Assembly: GCF_001651875.1 (NCBI RefSeq)
Contig: NZ_LNQB01000059.1
Span: 19,723-83,722 of the forward strand
DNA length: 64,000 bases
From: Sinorhizobium saheli
GTDB taxonomy: Bacteria; Pseudomonadota; Alphaproteobacteria; Rhizobiales; Rhizobiaceae
Direction: 5' to 3'
Part shown: positions 1-8,237 of the stretch, one piece after another
How positions within the stretch are numbered: the first letter of the stretch is position 1
Layout of the letters: every line of letters starts with the position of its first letter
Notes under the pieces: model-generated
The model's input: the letters and a program-made list of their open reading frames with translations, nothing else
Database searches by the model: none
What the model was told of the DNA's origin: nothing
Made by a program: the position numbers and the translations under genes

Positions 1-237
1 GCGGCAAATCCCTTGCCCTGGGAGATGGTCGACCTTCCGACGATCCTCCTTCTCGCCGGCGGCATCGCCTGCCAGGTCAATGCCCTGCGCCTCCTGATCG
101 AACCCGACTCGCTCCGGCAACGCGTATACGACCGCGCCAAGAAGTCCTTTCTTCGTGGCCTGGTCGCCGTCAGCACGGCTGTCGTGCTCGCGGTCCTGGT
201 CGACTTCCTGCAAATTGCGAAACTGCCGCTGCTTTAG
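1..237 (+). CDS. Partial hypothetical membrane protein (5' end outside window)
   Basis: The frame is open to the left edge, so the true start may lie upstream; TTG at 13 and ATG at 25 are internal candidates. The visible 74 or so residues contain a hydrophobic segment near the start (LPTILLLAGGIACQV) and a second near the end (VAVSTAVVLAVLVDFL), suggesting two membrane helices around a basic loop. I do not recognise a family. The TAG stop at 235-237 coincides with the first bases of a dispersed repeat, so the natural C-terminus could have been altered by that repeat. Confidence 0.5.
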   Translation, partial: AANPLPWEMVDLPTILLLAGGIACQVNALRLLIEPDSLRQRVYDRAKKSFLRGLVAVSTAVVLAVLVDFLQIAKLPLL

Positions 238-336
238 AGCATTTCGCAGTCAGGTGGAATCACCTGACGTCGCGCAAATGCGGCAAAAACAAACAGGTAG
301 AACGGCGGCGCCAGCGCATGTGAGCGCATCCCGCTC
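235..336 (+). repeat. Dispersed intergenic repeat, copy 1 (about 100 bp)
   Basis: This roughly 100-base segment is closely similar to the reverse complement of 52658-52754. The longest shared blocks are GGCAAAAACAAACAGG and CGCATGTGAGCGCATCCCGC. It contains a perfect 7-bp hairpin (TCAGGTG/CACCTGA with loop GAAT) near 254-271. It starts on the stop codon of the upstream ORF and fills most of the gap to the convergent SMR gene. This is seen directly; that it belongs to a genome-wide family is inference. Confidence 0.8.
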
Positions 337-377
337 CGGGGGGCGGTTGTCCCCGCAGATTCTCGTTGGACGGTCGG

Positions 378-719
378 TCAGTGAAATGTCGACTTCGAAA
401 AGAGATTGAGGACCAGCACCCCGGCGATGATCAGCCCCAGGCCGAGGATTGCCGGCAGGTCGAGTTTCTGGCCGAAGGTCACGTAGCCGACGGCCGAGAT
501 CAGCACGATGCCGAGGCCGCTCCACAAGGCATAGGCGATGCCGACCGGGATGTAGCGGAGCGTATAGGAGAGGAAGAAGAAGGCGACCGCGTAGCAGACG
601 ACCATCAGCGCCGTGGGCATGAGCCGCGTGAAATGCTGCGCCGCCTGCATGGCCGAGGTGCCGAGCACTTCGAAGACGATGGCAATCACCAGAACTGTGT
701 AAAGCATGGCGGGATTCAC
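378..719 (-). CDS. Small multidrug resistance (SMR) family transporter
   Basis: This 113-residue protein has the length and four-helix pattern of EmrE/SugE-type SMR proteins, which act as dimers in the inner membrane and exchange cationic drugs for protons. The membrane-embedded glutamate is present in helix 1 (VFEVLGTSAM, about Glu17), and helix 3 carries the usual AYALWSGLGIVLIS pattern. The start is GTG at 719, chosen because GGAGG lies 8 bases upstream; the in-frame ATG at 707 has no comparable site. It lies 58 bp downstream of a TetR-type gene on the same strand and probably forms an operon with it. Confidence 0.9.
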   Translation of the reverse strand: MNPAMLYTVLVIAIVFEVLGTSAMQAAQHFTRLMPTALMVVCYAVAFFFLSYTLRYIPVGIAYALWSGLGIVLISAVGYVTFGQKLDLPAILGLGLIIAGVLVLNLFSKSTFH

Positions 720-777
720 GGGGACGCCTCCGATGGTCCAAAAAAATCATTGAACTGACCTGCCTCGCGCCCCCGCG

Positions 778-1338
778 CTAAGCCAGGGACAAGGCCTTGA
801 GCTTCTCGAGCATGGCCGCCCGCGTCGACGCATCGAGCTCGTGGCTGCGGATCAGATCGGCAAGCCACACGCCGTCGGCGGCGAAGCGGGCAAGCAGGCA
901 ATCGGGCGAACTGTCGGTCGTCGCGAACTCCGCCGCCCGTCGCGCCACCCACGCGCGCCAGCGGGCCTTGAGATGCGGCTCGGCGATCAGCGCGATCGTC
1001 AGAGCCTGCCAGCCCTGCCCCTCAGCCCCCTGGTCGAGCGCAAAGCAGACCGTGAGATAGGCTCGCGTAAATCGACCCTTCTCGACCTTGTCGGCCGCCA
1101 TCGCCTCCTCGATCGCCCGGTCGAAGCGGGCCACCAGCTCGTCGAACAGGCCATCGAGCAGGGCGAGCTTGTTCGGAAAGTGATGCAGGAGCCCGCCCTT
1201 GCTGACGCCGGCGGCCTGTGACACCGCGTCGAGCGTCAGGGCCGCGATCCCCTGCTCCAGCGACAGCCGCGCGGCGACCTCCAGCAATTGGCTGCGGACC
1301 CGCTCCGGCTGCTTCTTTCTATGATAGGCGCTCGACAT
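778..1338 (-). CDS. TetR family transcriptional regulator
   Basis: This 186-residue protein has an N-terminal TetR helix-turn-helix at about residues 15-60 (LTLDAVSQAAGVSKGGLLHHFPNK) and a helical ligand-binding C-terminus. The GGLLHHFPNK end of the recognition helix resembles QacR/AcrR-like repressors of efflux pumps. The next gene on the strand is the SMR transporter, so it probably autoregulates and represses that pair. A 6-2-6 palindrome just upstream of the start (1353-1366) is the likely operator. Its ligand cannot be told from sequence. Confidence 0.9.
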   Translation of the reverse strand: MSSAYHRKKQPERVRSQLLEVAARLSLEQGIAALTLDAVSQAAGVSKGGLLHHFPNKLALLDGLFDELVARFDRAIEEAMAADKVEKGRFTRAYLTVCFALDQGAEGQGWQALTIALIAEPHLKARWRAWVARRAAEFATTDSSPDCLLARFAADGVWLADLIRSHELDASTRAAMLEKLKALSLA

Positions 1339-1352
1339 GGCTCATTAAAGAT

Positions 1353-1366
1353 ACCGTCTGGACGGT
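1353..1366. promoter_or_regulatory. Probable TetR operator palindrome
   Basis: The sequence ACCGTCTGGACGGT is a perfect 6-2-6 inverted repeat 15 bases upstream of the tetR start codon at 1338. This position is typical for an autoregulatory TetR operator overlapping the promoter. Assignment to this regulator is inferred from position. Confidence 0.55.
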
Positions 1367-1540
1367 TTGTCAAGTCGTCAGGCACCTGCCGCGATGAAAC
1401 GTCGCAAGCGGCCGGCATGCCAGGCGACCGGCCTCTGTTGTCCGGCCCCGTCGGGCGCTGTACGAACAGAAAGATCGAGCGGGATCGGGAGGCGTGCGCG
1501 TCTCTCCCTGATCCCGCTCTCCAACTGACGAGTATCGATC

Positions 1541-1927
1541 ATGACGGAAACGACGACGCTCTATGAAGCGATCGGCGGCGACGCCACCGTCCGCCTGCTG
1601 ACGCGACGGTTCTACGAACACATGGACACGCTCCCGGAAGCCGCCCGCTGCCGGGCCGTTCATCCGCCGGATCTCACCGGCAGCGAGGAGAAGCTCTACG
1701 AATATCTGACCGGCTGGCTTGGCGGACCGCCAATCTATGTGGAAAAGCGCGGCCAACCGATGTTGCGCCGGCGGCACTTCATCGCCGAGATCGGCCCCGC
1801 CGAACGCGACGAGTGGCTGCTCTGCTTCACCCGCGCACTCGAAGAGACGGTCTCCCATCAGGAGCTCAGGGAGATCATCCTCGAGCCGATCACCCGTCTC
1901 GCCTTTCACATGCAGAACAAGGAATAG
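1541..1927 (+). CDS. Group II truncated haemoglobin
   Basis: This 128-residue protein matches group II (trHbO-type) 2-on-2 globins. Visible marks are LYEAIGG at the start, the YLTGWLGGP stretch, the proximal histidine in LRRRHFIAEIG (His79), and tryptophan in ERDEWLLC (about Trp92), the G8 position typical of group II. Such proteins bind O2 and NO with haem and are linked to oxygen or nitric oxide handling. It ends 5 bases before the DUF423 gene and is probably cotranscribed with it. The closeness to the haem-uptake cluster may be coincidence. Confidence 0.92.
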   Translation: MTETTTLYEAIGGDATVRLLTRRFYEHMDTLPEAARCRAVHPPDLTGSEEKLYEYLTGWLGGPPIYVEKRGQPMLRRRHFIAEIGPAERDEWLLCFTRALEETVSHQELREIILEPITRLAFHMQNKE

Positions 1928-1932
1928 CGTCG

Positions 1933-2295
1933 ATGCCGACGAGCGGATTGCGCGCAAGCGTTCTTTTTGTTGCCGGTCTGATGGGCCTGTTCGGGGTCGC
2001 AAGCGCTGCGGCCGCGTCGCACGGGGCGGATCCGAGGCTCATCGGCGGCGCCTCCGCAATGTGCCTCGCGCACGCGCCGGCGCTCGTGGCGCTCCATGCC
2101 GGCTGGGCGCATTTTCGCACCGCCGGGGTTGCCGCCCTGCTGATCGCGGCGGGCACCGCGCTCTTCGCTGCGGACCTCACCATGCGCCATTTCGCCGGCC
2201 ACGGCCTCTTCCCGATGTCGGCCCCCCTTGGCGGACTGACGATGATGTCCGGCTGGCTGGCGGTGGCGCTCGGGGCTTTTCTGCCTCGGCGGTAG
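1933..2295 (+). CDS. DUF423 family membrane protein
   Basis: This 120-residue protein has four hydrophobic segments and the small-residue-rich pattern of DUF423 (YgdD-like) inner-membrane proteins, including GVASAAAASHG after helix 1 and PLGGLTMMSGWLAVALGAF at the end. The ATG at 1933 lies 5 bases after the globin stop, so the two are probably translated from one message. An upstream in-frame extension exists but overlaps the globin gene and was rejected. The function of the family is unknown. Confidence 0.8.
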   Translation: MPTSGLRASVLFVAGLMGLFGVASAAAASHGADPRLIGGASAMCLAHAPALVALHAGWAHFRTAGVAALLIAAGTALFAADLTMRHFAGHGLFPMSAPLGGLTMMSGWLAVALGAFLPRR

Positions 2296-2339
2296 CCGGG
2301 GACGGTCGCGCCTAGCGCAACTACCCCTCTTTCGGCGCG

Positions 2340-2615
2340 CTACTTCTCCAGCGCTTTCTTGCCCTGGGCCAATTCCGTGCTTACGCGCGGGAACGGCAGG
2401 ATCACGCCGCCATTCGGCGAGGGAAGGCCGAGCGGGTCTCGCGCCGGCGGGCGCGTCTGCCAGTCGGGAAAGGCGGTGATGTTGGCATTCTCCTCGATCA
2501 TCCGGGCGCGGCGCGTCAGGAGCTCGTAGAGTTCGGGCACCAGCCCGTCACCGAGCTCGGCGGCGAGCTTGTGCAGGCCGATCATCATCATCCGGTCGGG
2601 ACGTTCATCATCCAT
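2340..2615 (-). CDS. Conserved hypothetical protein
   Basis: This protein of about 91 residues starts with MDDERPDRMMMIGLHKLAA and has a proline-rich C-terminal half ending in ALEK. The ATG at 2615 was chosen because GGAG lies 5 bases upstream; a longer version from GTG at 2684 overlaps the upstream gene and lacks a good ribosome-binding site. There is no signal peptide or membrane helix. I do not recognise the family. It follows the DUF2325 gene on the same strand and may share its iron-responsive promoter. Confidence 0.65.
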   Translation of the reverse strand: MDDERPDRMMMIGLHKLAAELGDGLVPELYELLTRRARMIEENANITAFPDWQTRPPARDPLGLPSPNGGVILPFPRVSTELAQGKKALEK

Positions 2616-2673
2616 CTGAAGACTCCAGGCGGTCGGGGCCGAGACAACGCCCCAACGCCTCTTTCTCGAAGGT

Positions 2674-3090
2674 TTATCCGTCACGGCCGTCGTCGGCGGT
2701 CAGGTCCTGCAGCGCCCGCTCGAGGCTCGACTTCGAGCCGTTGCGCAGCGGCACGAAGGCCTTGCCCCACTTCTTGCAGCCGGTCTTGACGCGAAGACAC
2801 GCATCGTGGCTGATGCAATCGATCGGGCAGAAGACGCAGTCGACAGAGGGCAGGACCCGGTCGATGCGCGACACTGCCTCGCGCAGGCCGCCATCGTGAT
2901 GGATGAGCTCCGCGCCGAAGGCGCTGGCGATCTCACGCAAATGGGCGACCTGGCAGTCGCGACCGCCGACATAGAGGAAGCTGCGGCCCTCGAGCGTCGT
3001 CTTCGCCTGGCCGGCGGGCGCCGCGCCCGCTTCTTCCCTCGCCTTGCCCTTGCCGCCCTTGCCTGCATTCTGGTGCCGCTTGCCGCGCAT
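2674..3090 (-). CDS. DUF2325 domain protein
   Basis: This 138-residue protein has a basic, Lys/Arg/Gly-rich N-terminus (about residues 1-40) followed by a DUF2325 domain. Visible marks are SFLYVGGRDCQVAHLREIA, HHDGGLREAV and a cysteine cluster (CVFCPIDCISHDAC) that could bind metal. The start at 3090 has GGAGAG 7 bases upstream. A TGA-N9-TCA box typical of RirA iron operators lies at 3227-3241, about 137 bases upstream, suggesting iron-dependent expression. The domain's biochemical role is not established. Confidence 0.8.
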   Translation of the reverse strand: MRGKRHQNAGKGGKGKAREEAGAAPAGQAKTTLEGRSFLYVGGRDCQVAHLREIASAFGAELIHHDGGLREAVSRIDRVLPSVDCVFCPIDCISHDACLRVKTGCKKWGKAFVPLRNGSKSSLERALQDLTADDGRDG

Positions 3091-3226
3091 CCGTCTTCTC
3101 TCCGTCTTGTTTCGGCGATGGGGCGCTGCCGCCGATCGCCATCGGAATTGGGTCTGGGACGCACACCGATCGGTTGCGTGCGACGGCAACCTAGTAAACT
3201 TGATAATCAGAGTAAAGTATAAAACA

Positions 3227-3241
3227 TGAGTTCAACAGTCA
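3227..3241. promoter_or_regulatory. Iron-responsive operator (RirA-type IRO box)
   Basis: The 15 bases TGAGTTCAACAGTCA fit the rhizobial IRO pattern TGA-N9-TCA bound by the iron regulator RirA. The box lies in an AT-richer gap between the end of tonB and the start of the DUF2325 gene, both on the minus strand. The core is short, but its place in an iron locus supports it. Confidence 0.6.
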
Positions 3242-3293
3242 TATTAATTGGGAGAGCTGCGATGGGTGAAGGCAGTAGGCCCGGGCGAGCGGC

Positions 3294-4223
3294 TCAACGC
3301 CTGAAATCGAGCGGAATGTCGAAAACCCAACTGTTTCTCCCGGCCGACTCCGGGATAGGTGGAAAGGGTGCGGCGCGGCGCACGGCATCGAGGGCCGCCT
3401 CGTCCAGGATCGGCGAGCCGGCACTTTTCGTCAGGCTGACGCTCACCAGACCACCGTCGGAACTGACGGTGAAGCGCACATGCGCAACCCCGCGCAGGCC
3501 CTGGCGCCTCGCTTCGGCCGGATAACGCCTGGCACGACTGAGCTTGCGCCGGACCTTGCCCTTGTAGTTGTCAACGGCCGCGTTGCCCGCTTCCCGGGCG
3601 GCGCTGGCCTTTGCGCCCGTGGCCGCGCTCGCCGCCGCCTTCTCCGCGCCGTCCGTCTGGCCCTTCTTCTGCGTGCTCGCCTGCTTGCCGCCGTCGCCAG
3701 CCTTCTTGCGGACGACTTTCTTCTTCCTTGCCGGCTCCTTCTTCGGCTCCGGCTTCTCGGCCTCGGGTTTCTCGACCTTGGGCTTCTCGATCTTTTCCGG
3801 TTCCGGCTTCTCTTCCGGGACGACGGTCTCGACCGGGGGGACGCGGGCGGTGACCGGCGCTTCGGCAAGCGGGACCGGCATTACCTCTGCGGGAAGAATG
3901 ACGTCCGCCTCGGTCGGCATCATGTCGGACGGCTGCGTTGCGGCGACGTCGCTCGTCGCCGGCTCGACGTCCCCGGTTTCCACCGGCTGGATCTCGGTCG
4001 GCCTCAGTTCCTCCGGTGTCACTTCCGTAGGCTCGATGACGTCGGAAGGGTTGCCCGCCTGCAACGTGTCCTCGAAGGCATTGCCAAGCAGCGTCACTTC
4101 CGTTGCGGCGCTGCCGGCAAGCTCCGCCTCCTCCTCGTTGGGCGCGAACAGCATCGCGCCGCTCGCGTGCGCCAGCAGCGAAAGTCCGATCGCCGCCGCC
4201 CATTTAACGATGTGCTTCATCAT
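3294..4223 (-). CDS. tonB: Energy transducer TonB
   Basis: This 309-residue protein has the TonB layout: one N-terminal membrane helix (about residues 5-26), a long periplasmic linker rich in Pro, Glu, Lys and Thr (about 60-190), and a C-terminal TonB domain (YPAEARRQGLRG, VRFTVSSDG, SAGSPILDEAALDAVRRAAP). TonB carries the proton-motive energy of ExbB/ExbD to outer-membrane receptors for siderophores and haem. No exbBD is visible in the window. It follows an exported protein gene by 40 bases, and the pair is divergent from hmuP across an IRO box. Confidence 0.95.
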   Translation of the reverse strand: MMKHIVKWAAAIGLSLLAHASGAMLFAPNEEEAELAGSAATEVTLLGNAFEDTLQAGNPSDVIEPTEVTPEELRPTEIQPVETGDVEPATSDVAATQPSDMMPTEADVILPAEVMPVPLAEAPVTARVPPVETVVPEEKPEPEKIEKPKVEKPEAEKPEPKKEPARKKKVVRKKAGDGGKQASTQKKGQTDGAEKAAASAATGAKASAAREAGNAAVDNYKGKVRRKLSRARRYPAEARRQGLRGVAHVRFTVSSDGGLVSVSLTKSAGSPILDEAALDAVRRAAPFPPIPESAGRNSWVFDIPLDFRR

Positions 4224-4263
4224 GCCTTGCCTTCCGCCGGCGGACGCGATCGGCCGAGCGGCC

Positions 4264-4695
4264 TCAGCCCTTCAGTTCCACGGCCGACCGGGAGCCGGTC
4301 CTGAGACCCTTCATGCAGGCGCCCCTGTCGATGCCGTCACCGTCACAGGCCGGCGCATCGTTGATCAGCAGGCTCTTCACCGCCTCGCATTTCGTCCCCG
4401 GCAGGTCGAACTGCCGAACCTTCGTCTTGCCGGCCGGCAAGTCGCGAAAATCGAGCACGGCCATGCGCTCGACCAGCCCCTGCTGGTCGAAGAGGACGAA
4501 TTCGAACGACACTTTTGAAAGCGACCGGGCAAGCGCGCTGCCGGCGACGAAGGTCAGCTTGCAGCCCTTTTCGGACGGCGCGATCTCGTTGAGCTCGATC
4601 GTGAGCCCTGCCGGCGCGGCGTCCTGTGCCGCCGCCGCTCCGGCCGTCGAGAGAACCGCGATCGCGGCCGGAAAAGCAAAACGGAAAGATATCAT
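4264..4695 (-). CDS. Exported hypothetical protein cotranscribed with tonB
   Basis: This protein of about 143 residues starts with a clear signal peptide (FAFPAAIAVLSTAGAAAAQD) with an AxA-type cleavage site near residue 21. The mature part has three or four cysteines, including CDGDGIDRGAC, which may form disulphides. The ATG at 4695 was chosen because it places the signal peptide at the N-terminus; the ATG at 4755 adds an unlikely leader. It is 40 bases from tonB and shares the iron-regulated divergent promoter with hmuP. I recognise no functional domain; a periplasmic role in TonB-dependent uptake is inference. Confidence 0.75.
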   Translation of the reverse strand: MISFRFAFPAAIAVLSTAGAAAAQDAAPAGLTIELNEIAPSEKGCKLTFVAGSALARSLSKVSFEFVLFDQQGLVERMAVLDFRDLPAGKTKVRQFDLPGTKCEAVKSLLINDAPACDGDGIDRGACMKGLRTGSRSAVELKG

Positions 4696-4798
4696 CGTAA
4701 CACCACTGACTGCCCGCGCCGCCGATCCACCCGTCACCGTGCGGTTCCGACCCATTAACTTGACTGCAATTATCCGGTATTGCGTCCTTAAAAAAATA

Positions 4799-4813
4799 TG
4801 AGTAGGAAAGTCA
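4799..4813. promoter_or_regulatory. Iron-responsive operator between the tonB and hmuP operons
   Basis: TGAGTAGGAAAGTCA fits TGA-N9-TCA, the IRO pattern recognised by RirA in rhizobia. It lies between the leftward exported protein/tonB pair and the rightward hmuPSTUV genes, 29 bases before the hmuP start. The box could repress both directions when iron is plentiful. Confidence 0.65.
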
Positions 4814-4841
4814 AGATACTAAATGAAATGGGCGGGAGTTG

Positions 4842-5069
4842 ATGCGGGGAAACACCGCATTGCGACTCGCGAACTGGCCGAAACCCGTGACACCGAACGA
4901 CACCGAGACGCAGCGATCCCCGCAAACCGTACCCCCGGTCGGTCGAACGCAGCGGATCGTCGAGAGCCGCGATCTTTTCCGCGGCGACAACGAAATCCTC
5001 ATTTCCCACGACGGTGCGATCTACCGGATGAAGATCACCCGCCAGGGCAAACTGATTCTGAACAAATAG
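4842..5069 (+). CDS. hmuP: Hemin uptake protein HmuP
   Basis: This 75-residue protein carries the HmuP core in its C-terminal half (RTQRIVESRDLFRGDNEILI, HDGAIYRMKITRQGKLILNK). In rhizobia HmuP is a small cofactor that activates expression of haem-uptake genes. GGGAG precedes both the TTG at 4839 and the ATG at 4842; ATG is preferred. It is the first gene of the rightward haem operon, 7 bases before hmuS, and an IRO box lies directly upstream. Confidence 0.9.
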   Translation: MRGNTALRLANWPKPVTPNDTETQRSPQTVPPVGRTQRIVESRDLFRGDNEILISHDGAIYRMKITRQGKLILNK

Positions 5070-5076
5070 CGAGCCG

Positions 5077-6141
5077 ATGATGACCGAGAGCATGCGCCCT
5101 ACTCCATCCGAAATCCGCGCCTACCGCGCCGCCAATCCGAAGCTGCGCGAGCGTGACGTCGCGGCCCAGCTCGGCATTTCGGAGGCCGCTCTCGTCGCCG
5201 CCGAATGCGGCCTCGGCGCGATCCGCATCGACGCCGACGCCGGTCGCTTCCTCGAGCGCGTGGAGGAGTTGGGCGAAGTGCTCGCCCTCACCCGCAACGA
5301 CAGCGCCGTTCACGAGAAGATCGGCGTCTACGAAAACGTCAAGCAGGGGCACGCGGCGGCCCTGGTGCTCGGCTCCGAGATCGACCTGCGCATCTTCCCC
5401 GGCGCCTGGGCGCACGGCTTCGCCGTGACCAGGACCGATGCCAAGGGAGAGGTCCGCCGCAGCCTGCAGTTCTTCGACAAGTGGGGCCACGCCGTTCACA
5501 AGCTCCACCTGCGCCCGGCCTCCAATCTCGCGGCCTTCGACCGGATCGTCGAGGATTTCCGCTTGGATGAGCAGTCGCAGGAATTTGCTGCCGATACGAG
5601 CCTTCCGCCCGGCGACGACGTGCCTGAAGCCGCCCTCGATGCCGCGGAGCTGCGCGATCGCTGGACGAAGCTGACCGACACCCATCAGTTCCCCGGCATG
5701 CTGCGCAAGCTGAAGATCGGTCGTCGTCAGGCCTTGCACACGGTCGGCGACGATTTCGCGTGGCGGCTCGATACCGCCGGCGTCGAGATGATGATGCGAC
5801 GGGCGGCCGGAACCGCCCTGCCGATCATGTGCTTCGTCGGCAATCGCGGCGTCATCCAAATTCACTCCGGCCCCGTCGTCAACATCGGCACCATGGGGCC
5901 GTGGCTCAACGTCATGGATTCGACCTTCCACCTGCACCTGCGCACCGACCGCATCGCCGAGCTCTGGGCGGTGCGCAAGCCGACGGCGGACGGGCACGTC
6001 ACCTCGCTCGAGGCACTCGACGCCCGGGGCGAGATGATCATCCAGTTCTTCGGCAAGCGTAAGGAAGGCTCTTCCGAAAGGGCCGAATGGCGGAACCTCG
6101 CCGAGAACCTTCCGCGGCTGAGCACGATTGTCGCCGCCTGA
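5077..6141 (+). CDS. hmuS: Haem-degrading/trafficking protein HmuS
   Basis: This 354-residue cytosolic protein is full length for the HmuS/HemS family and shows the duplicated HemS fold. The second half contains the conserved block TDTHQFPGMLRKLKIGRRQA, whose histidine is the likely haem ligand. The family binds haem delivered by HmuTUV and supports its breakdown. It lies between hmuP and hmuT in one operon (7 and 35 base gaps). Confidence 0.95.
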   Translation: MMTESMRPTPSEIRAYRAANPKLRERDVAAQLGISEAALVAAECGLGAIRIDADAGRFLERVEELGEVLALTRNDSAVHEKIGVYENVKQGHAAALVLGSEIDLRIFPGAWAHGFAVTRTDAKGEVRRSLQFFDKWGHAVHKLHLRPASNLAAFDRIVEDFRLDEQSQEFAADTSLPPGDDVPEAALDAAELRDRWTKLTDTHQFPGMLRKLKIGRRQALHTVGDDFAWRLDTAGVEMMMRRAAGTALPIMCFVGNRGVIQIHSGPVVNIGTMGPWLNVMDSTFHLHLRTDRIAELWAVRKPTADGHVTSLEALDARGEMIIQFFGKRKEGSSERAEWRNLAENLPRLSTIVAA

Positions 6142-6176
6142 TCGGCACCTCGACACGCTTAGCTGGAGAAACGCGC

Positions 6177-7127
6177 ATGATGAACGGTTTCGACTTCCGC
6201 CGCCTTCGCCGCCGGGAACTGGCGCTTGCGGCCTTCGCCCTTTCGGCGCCCTTCGTCCTGCCCGCAGTCGCGCCAGGAGCCCCGTCGCTCCTGCGCCCTG
6301 CCATGGCCCAGACCGTGGAGCAGCCGGACACGTCGCGACTGGTCGCGATCGGCGGCGCGGTCACCGAGATCGTCTACGCGCTCGGTGAGGAGAAAAGGCT
6401 CGTCGGCCGCGACTCCACCAGCACCTATCCGGAGGCAGCGAAGGAGCTGCCCGACGTCGGTTACATGCGGCGACTGGCGCCGGAGGGCATCATCGCCGTC
6501 AACCCGACGGCGATCGTGGCGCTCGAAGGCAGCGGCCCGCCGGAGGCGCTTGCCGTGCTGAAGGAGGCGAACATTCCTTTCTCCAGCATCGCCGAAACCT
6601 ATGACCGGGCCGGCATACTCGCCAAGATCCGCGCGGTCGGGGCTTTCCTCGGTGTGAAGGACAAGGCCGAAGCCCTGGCCCGGACGGTGGAGAAGGACCT
6701 CGACGCAGCGCTTGCCGACAGCGCCGGCCGTCCCGAACGCGACCGCAAGCGCGTCCTCTTCGTCCTCAGCATCGAGGGCGGCAAGATCATGGCCGCGGGC
6801 ACCGGCACGGCGGCAAGCGGCGTCATCGAACTCGCCGGCGCGATCAATGCCGCCGGCACCTTTCCGGGCTACCGGGCGCTGACGGAGGAGGCGATCGTCG
6901 AGGCGAGGCCCGACGTGGTCCTGATGATGGATCGCGGCGGCGGCCACGCGGCAGGCCCGGACGAACTCTTCGCCCTTCCGGCGCTGAGCCTGACGCCGGC
7001 GGCGAAGAGCAAGGCGCTGATCCGCATGGACGGGCTGCACCTGCTCGGCTTCGGTCCGCGCACGGCAAGCGCGATCCGCGAACTGAACGCGGCGATCTAT
7101 GGGAAGACGACCAATGCCTCGCAGTGA
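6177..7127 (+). CDS. hmuT: Hemin ABC transporter substrate-binding protein HmuT
   Basis: This 316-residue periplasmic binding protein begins with an RR-containing export signal (RRLRRRELALAAFALSAPF) and shows the HmuT/ShuT pattern GRDSTSTYPEAAKELPDVGY, in which the Tyr is the probable haem ligand. It delivers haem to the HmuUV importer. ATG at 6177 has GGAGAA about 8 bases upstream; a longer in-frame version overlapping hmuS was rejected. It overlaps the hmuU start by 14 bases. Confidence 0.95.
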   Translation: MMNGFDFRRLRRRELALAAFALSAPFVLPAVAPGAPSLLRPAMAQTVEQPDTSRLVAIGGAVTEIVYALGEEKRLVGRDSTSTYPEAAKELPDVGYMRRLAPEGIIAVNPTAIVALEGSGPPEALAVLKEANIPFSSIAETYDRAGILAKIRAVGAFLGVKDKAEALARTVEKDLDAALADSAGRPERDRKRVLFVLSIEGGKIMAAGTGTAASGVIELAGAINAAGTFPGYRALTEEAIVEARPDVVLMMDRGGGHAAGPDELFALPALSLTPAAKSKALIRMDGLHLLGFGPRTASAIRELNAAIYGKTTNASQ

Positions 7128-8229
7128 CGCGATGGACGGCGCCGTGCGCGCGCCCGTCTTCGCGCGGATCGCCGGCGAATGGCGGAACGGCAACCGTGCC
7201 GGCCTGGCGCGCTTGCTGCTCGGCGCCTTGGCCGTGCTTGCCGCCGCGACCTTCGCCTCCTCGATCATGACGGGCGCCGCCGATGCCTCGCTCGCCAACG
7301 TCTTCCGCTGGCTGATCGGCGAGGCGGACCAGACATTGAGCGCGCGCGACCGGATCATCATCCTCGACATCCGCCTGCCGCGCGCCGTGCTCGGCATGCT
7401 GGTGGGTGCGGCGCTCGCCGTTTCGGGCGCGGTGATGCAGGGGCTCTTCCGCAATCCGCTGGCCGATCCCGGCCTCGTCGGCGTTTCATCGGGCGCAAGC
7501 CTCGGCGCGGTGCTGCTGATCGTGCTCGGCAGCACGGTCCTCGGCCCGGTGTTTGCGCTCTTCGGATTCTATGCCGTGCCGGCCGGCGCCTTCCTCGGCG
7601 GTCTTGCCACCACGCTGCTCCTTTACCGCGTGGCGACCCGCGGCGGCCAGACTTCGGTCGCAACCATGCTGCTCGCCGGCATCGCGCTCGGCGCGCTCGC
7701 GGGTGCGGTGACCGGGGTTCTCGTCTTCATCGCCGACGACAGAGAGTTGCGCGACCTCACCTTCTGGGGTCTCGGATCGCTCGCGGGCGCCAACTGGACG
7801 AAAATCGCCGCCGCCGGACCGATCATCTTCCTGGCGCTCGCGGTCCTCCCCTTCCTGGCGCGCGGGCTCAACGCCGTGACGCTCGGCGAGGCCGCCGCCT
7901 TTCACATGGGCATCCCGGTGCAGCGGCTGAAGAACATCGCCATCTTCAGTGTCGCCGGCGCCACCGGCGCATCGGTGGCGGTCAGCGGCGGCATCGGCTT
8001 CGTCGGCATCGTGGTGCCGCACCTGCTGCGGCTCGTCATCGGCCCGGACCACCGCTACCTGCTGCCGGCCTCCGCCCTCCTCGGCGGCACCATGCTGATC
8101 TTCGCCGACATGCTCGCCCGCACCATCGTCTCCCCGGCCGAGCTGCCGATCGGCATCATCACCGCCTTTGTCGGAGCGCCGTTCTTCCTCTGGGTGCTCT
8201 TGCGCGGGCGCTCCAACATGGGGCTTTGA
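7114..8229 (+). CDS. hmuU: Hemin ABC transporter permease HmuU (FecCD family)
   Basis: This permease of about 371 residues has the FecCD multi-helix pattern, with LDIRLPRAVLGMLVGAALA, VMQGLFRNPLADPGLVG and GGIGFVGIVVPHLLRL all visible. The last is the cytoplasmic coupling region for the ATPase. It forms the inner-membrane channel of the haem importer. ATG at 7114 lies inside the end of hmuT, indicating translational coupling; an ATG at 7099 is also possible. Confidence 0.95.
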   Translation: MPRSDAMDGAVRAPVFARIAGEWRNGNRAGLARLLLGALAVLAAATFASSIMTGAADASLANVFRWLIGEADQTLSARDRIIILDIRLPRAVLGMLVGAALAVSGAVMQGLFRNPLADPGLVGVSSGASLGAVLLIVLGSTVLGPVFALFGFYAVPAGAFLGGLATTLLLYRVATRGGQTSVATMLLAGIALGALAGAVTGVLVFIADDRELRDLTFWGLGSLAGANWTKIAAAGPIIFLALAVLPFLARGLNAVTLGEAAAFHMGIPVQRLKNIAIFSVAGATGASVAVSGGIGFVGIVVPHLLRLVIGPDHRYLLPASALLGGTMLIFADMLARTIVSPAELPIGIITAFVGAPFFLWVLLRGRSNMGL

Positions 8230-8237
8230 GCTGGCGC

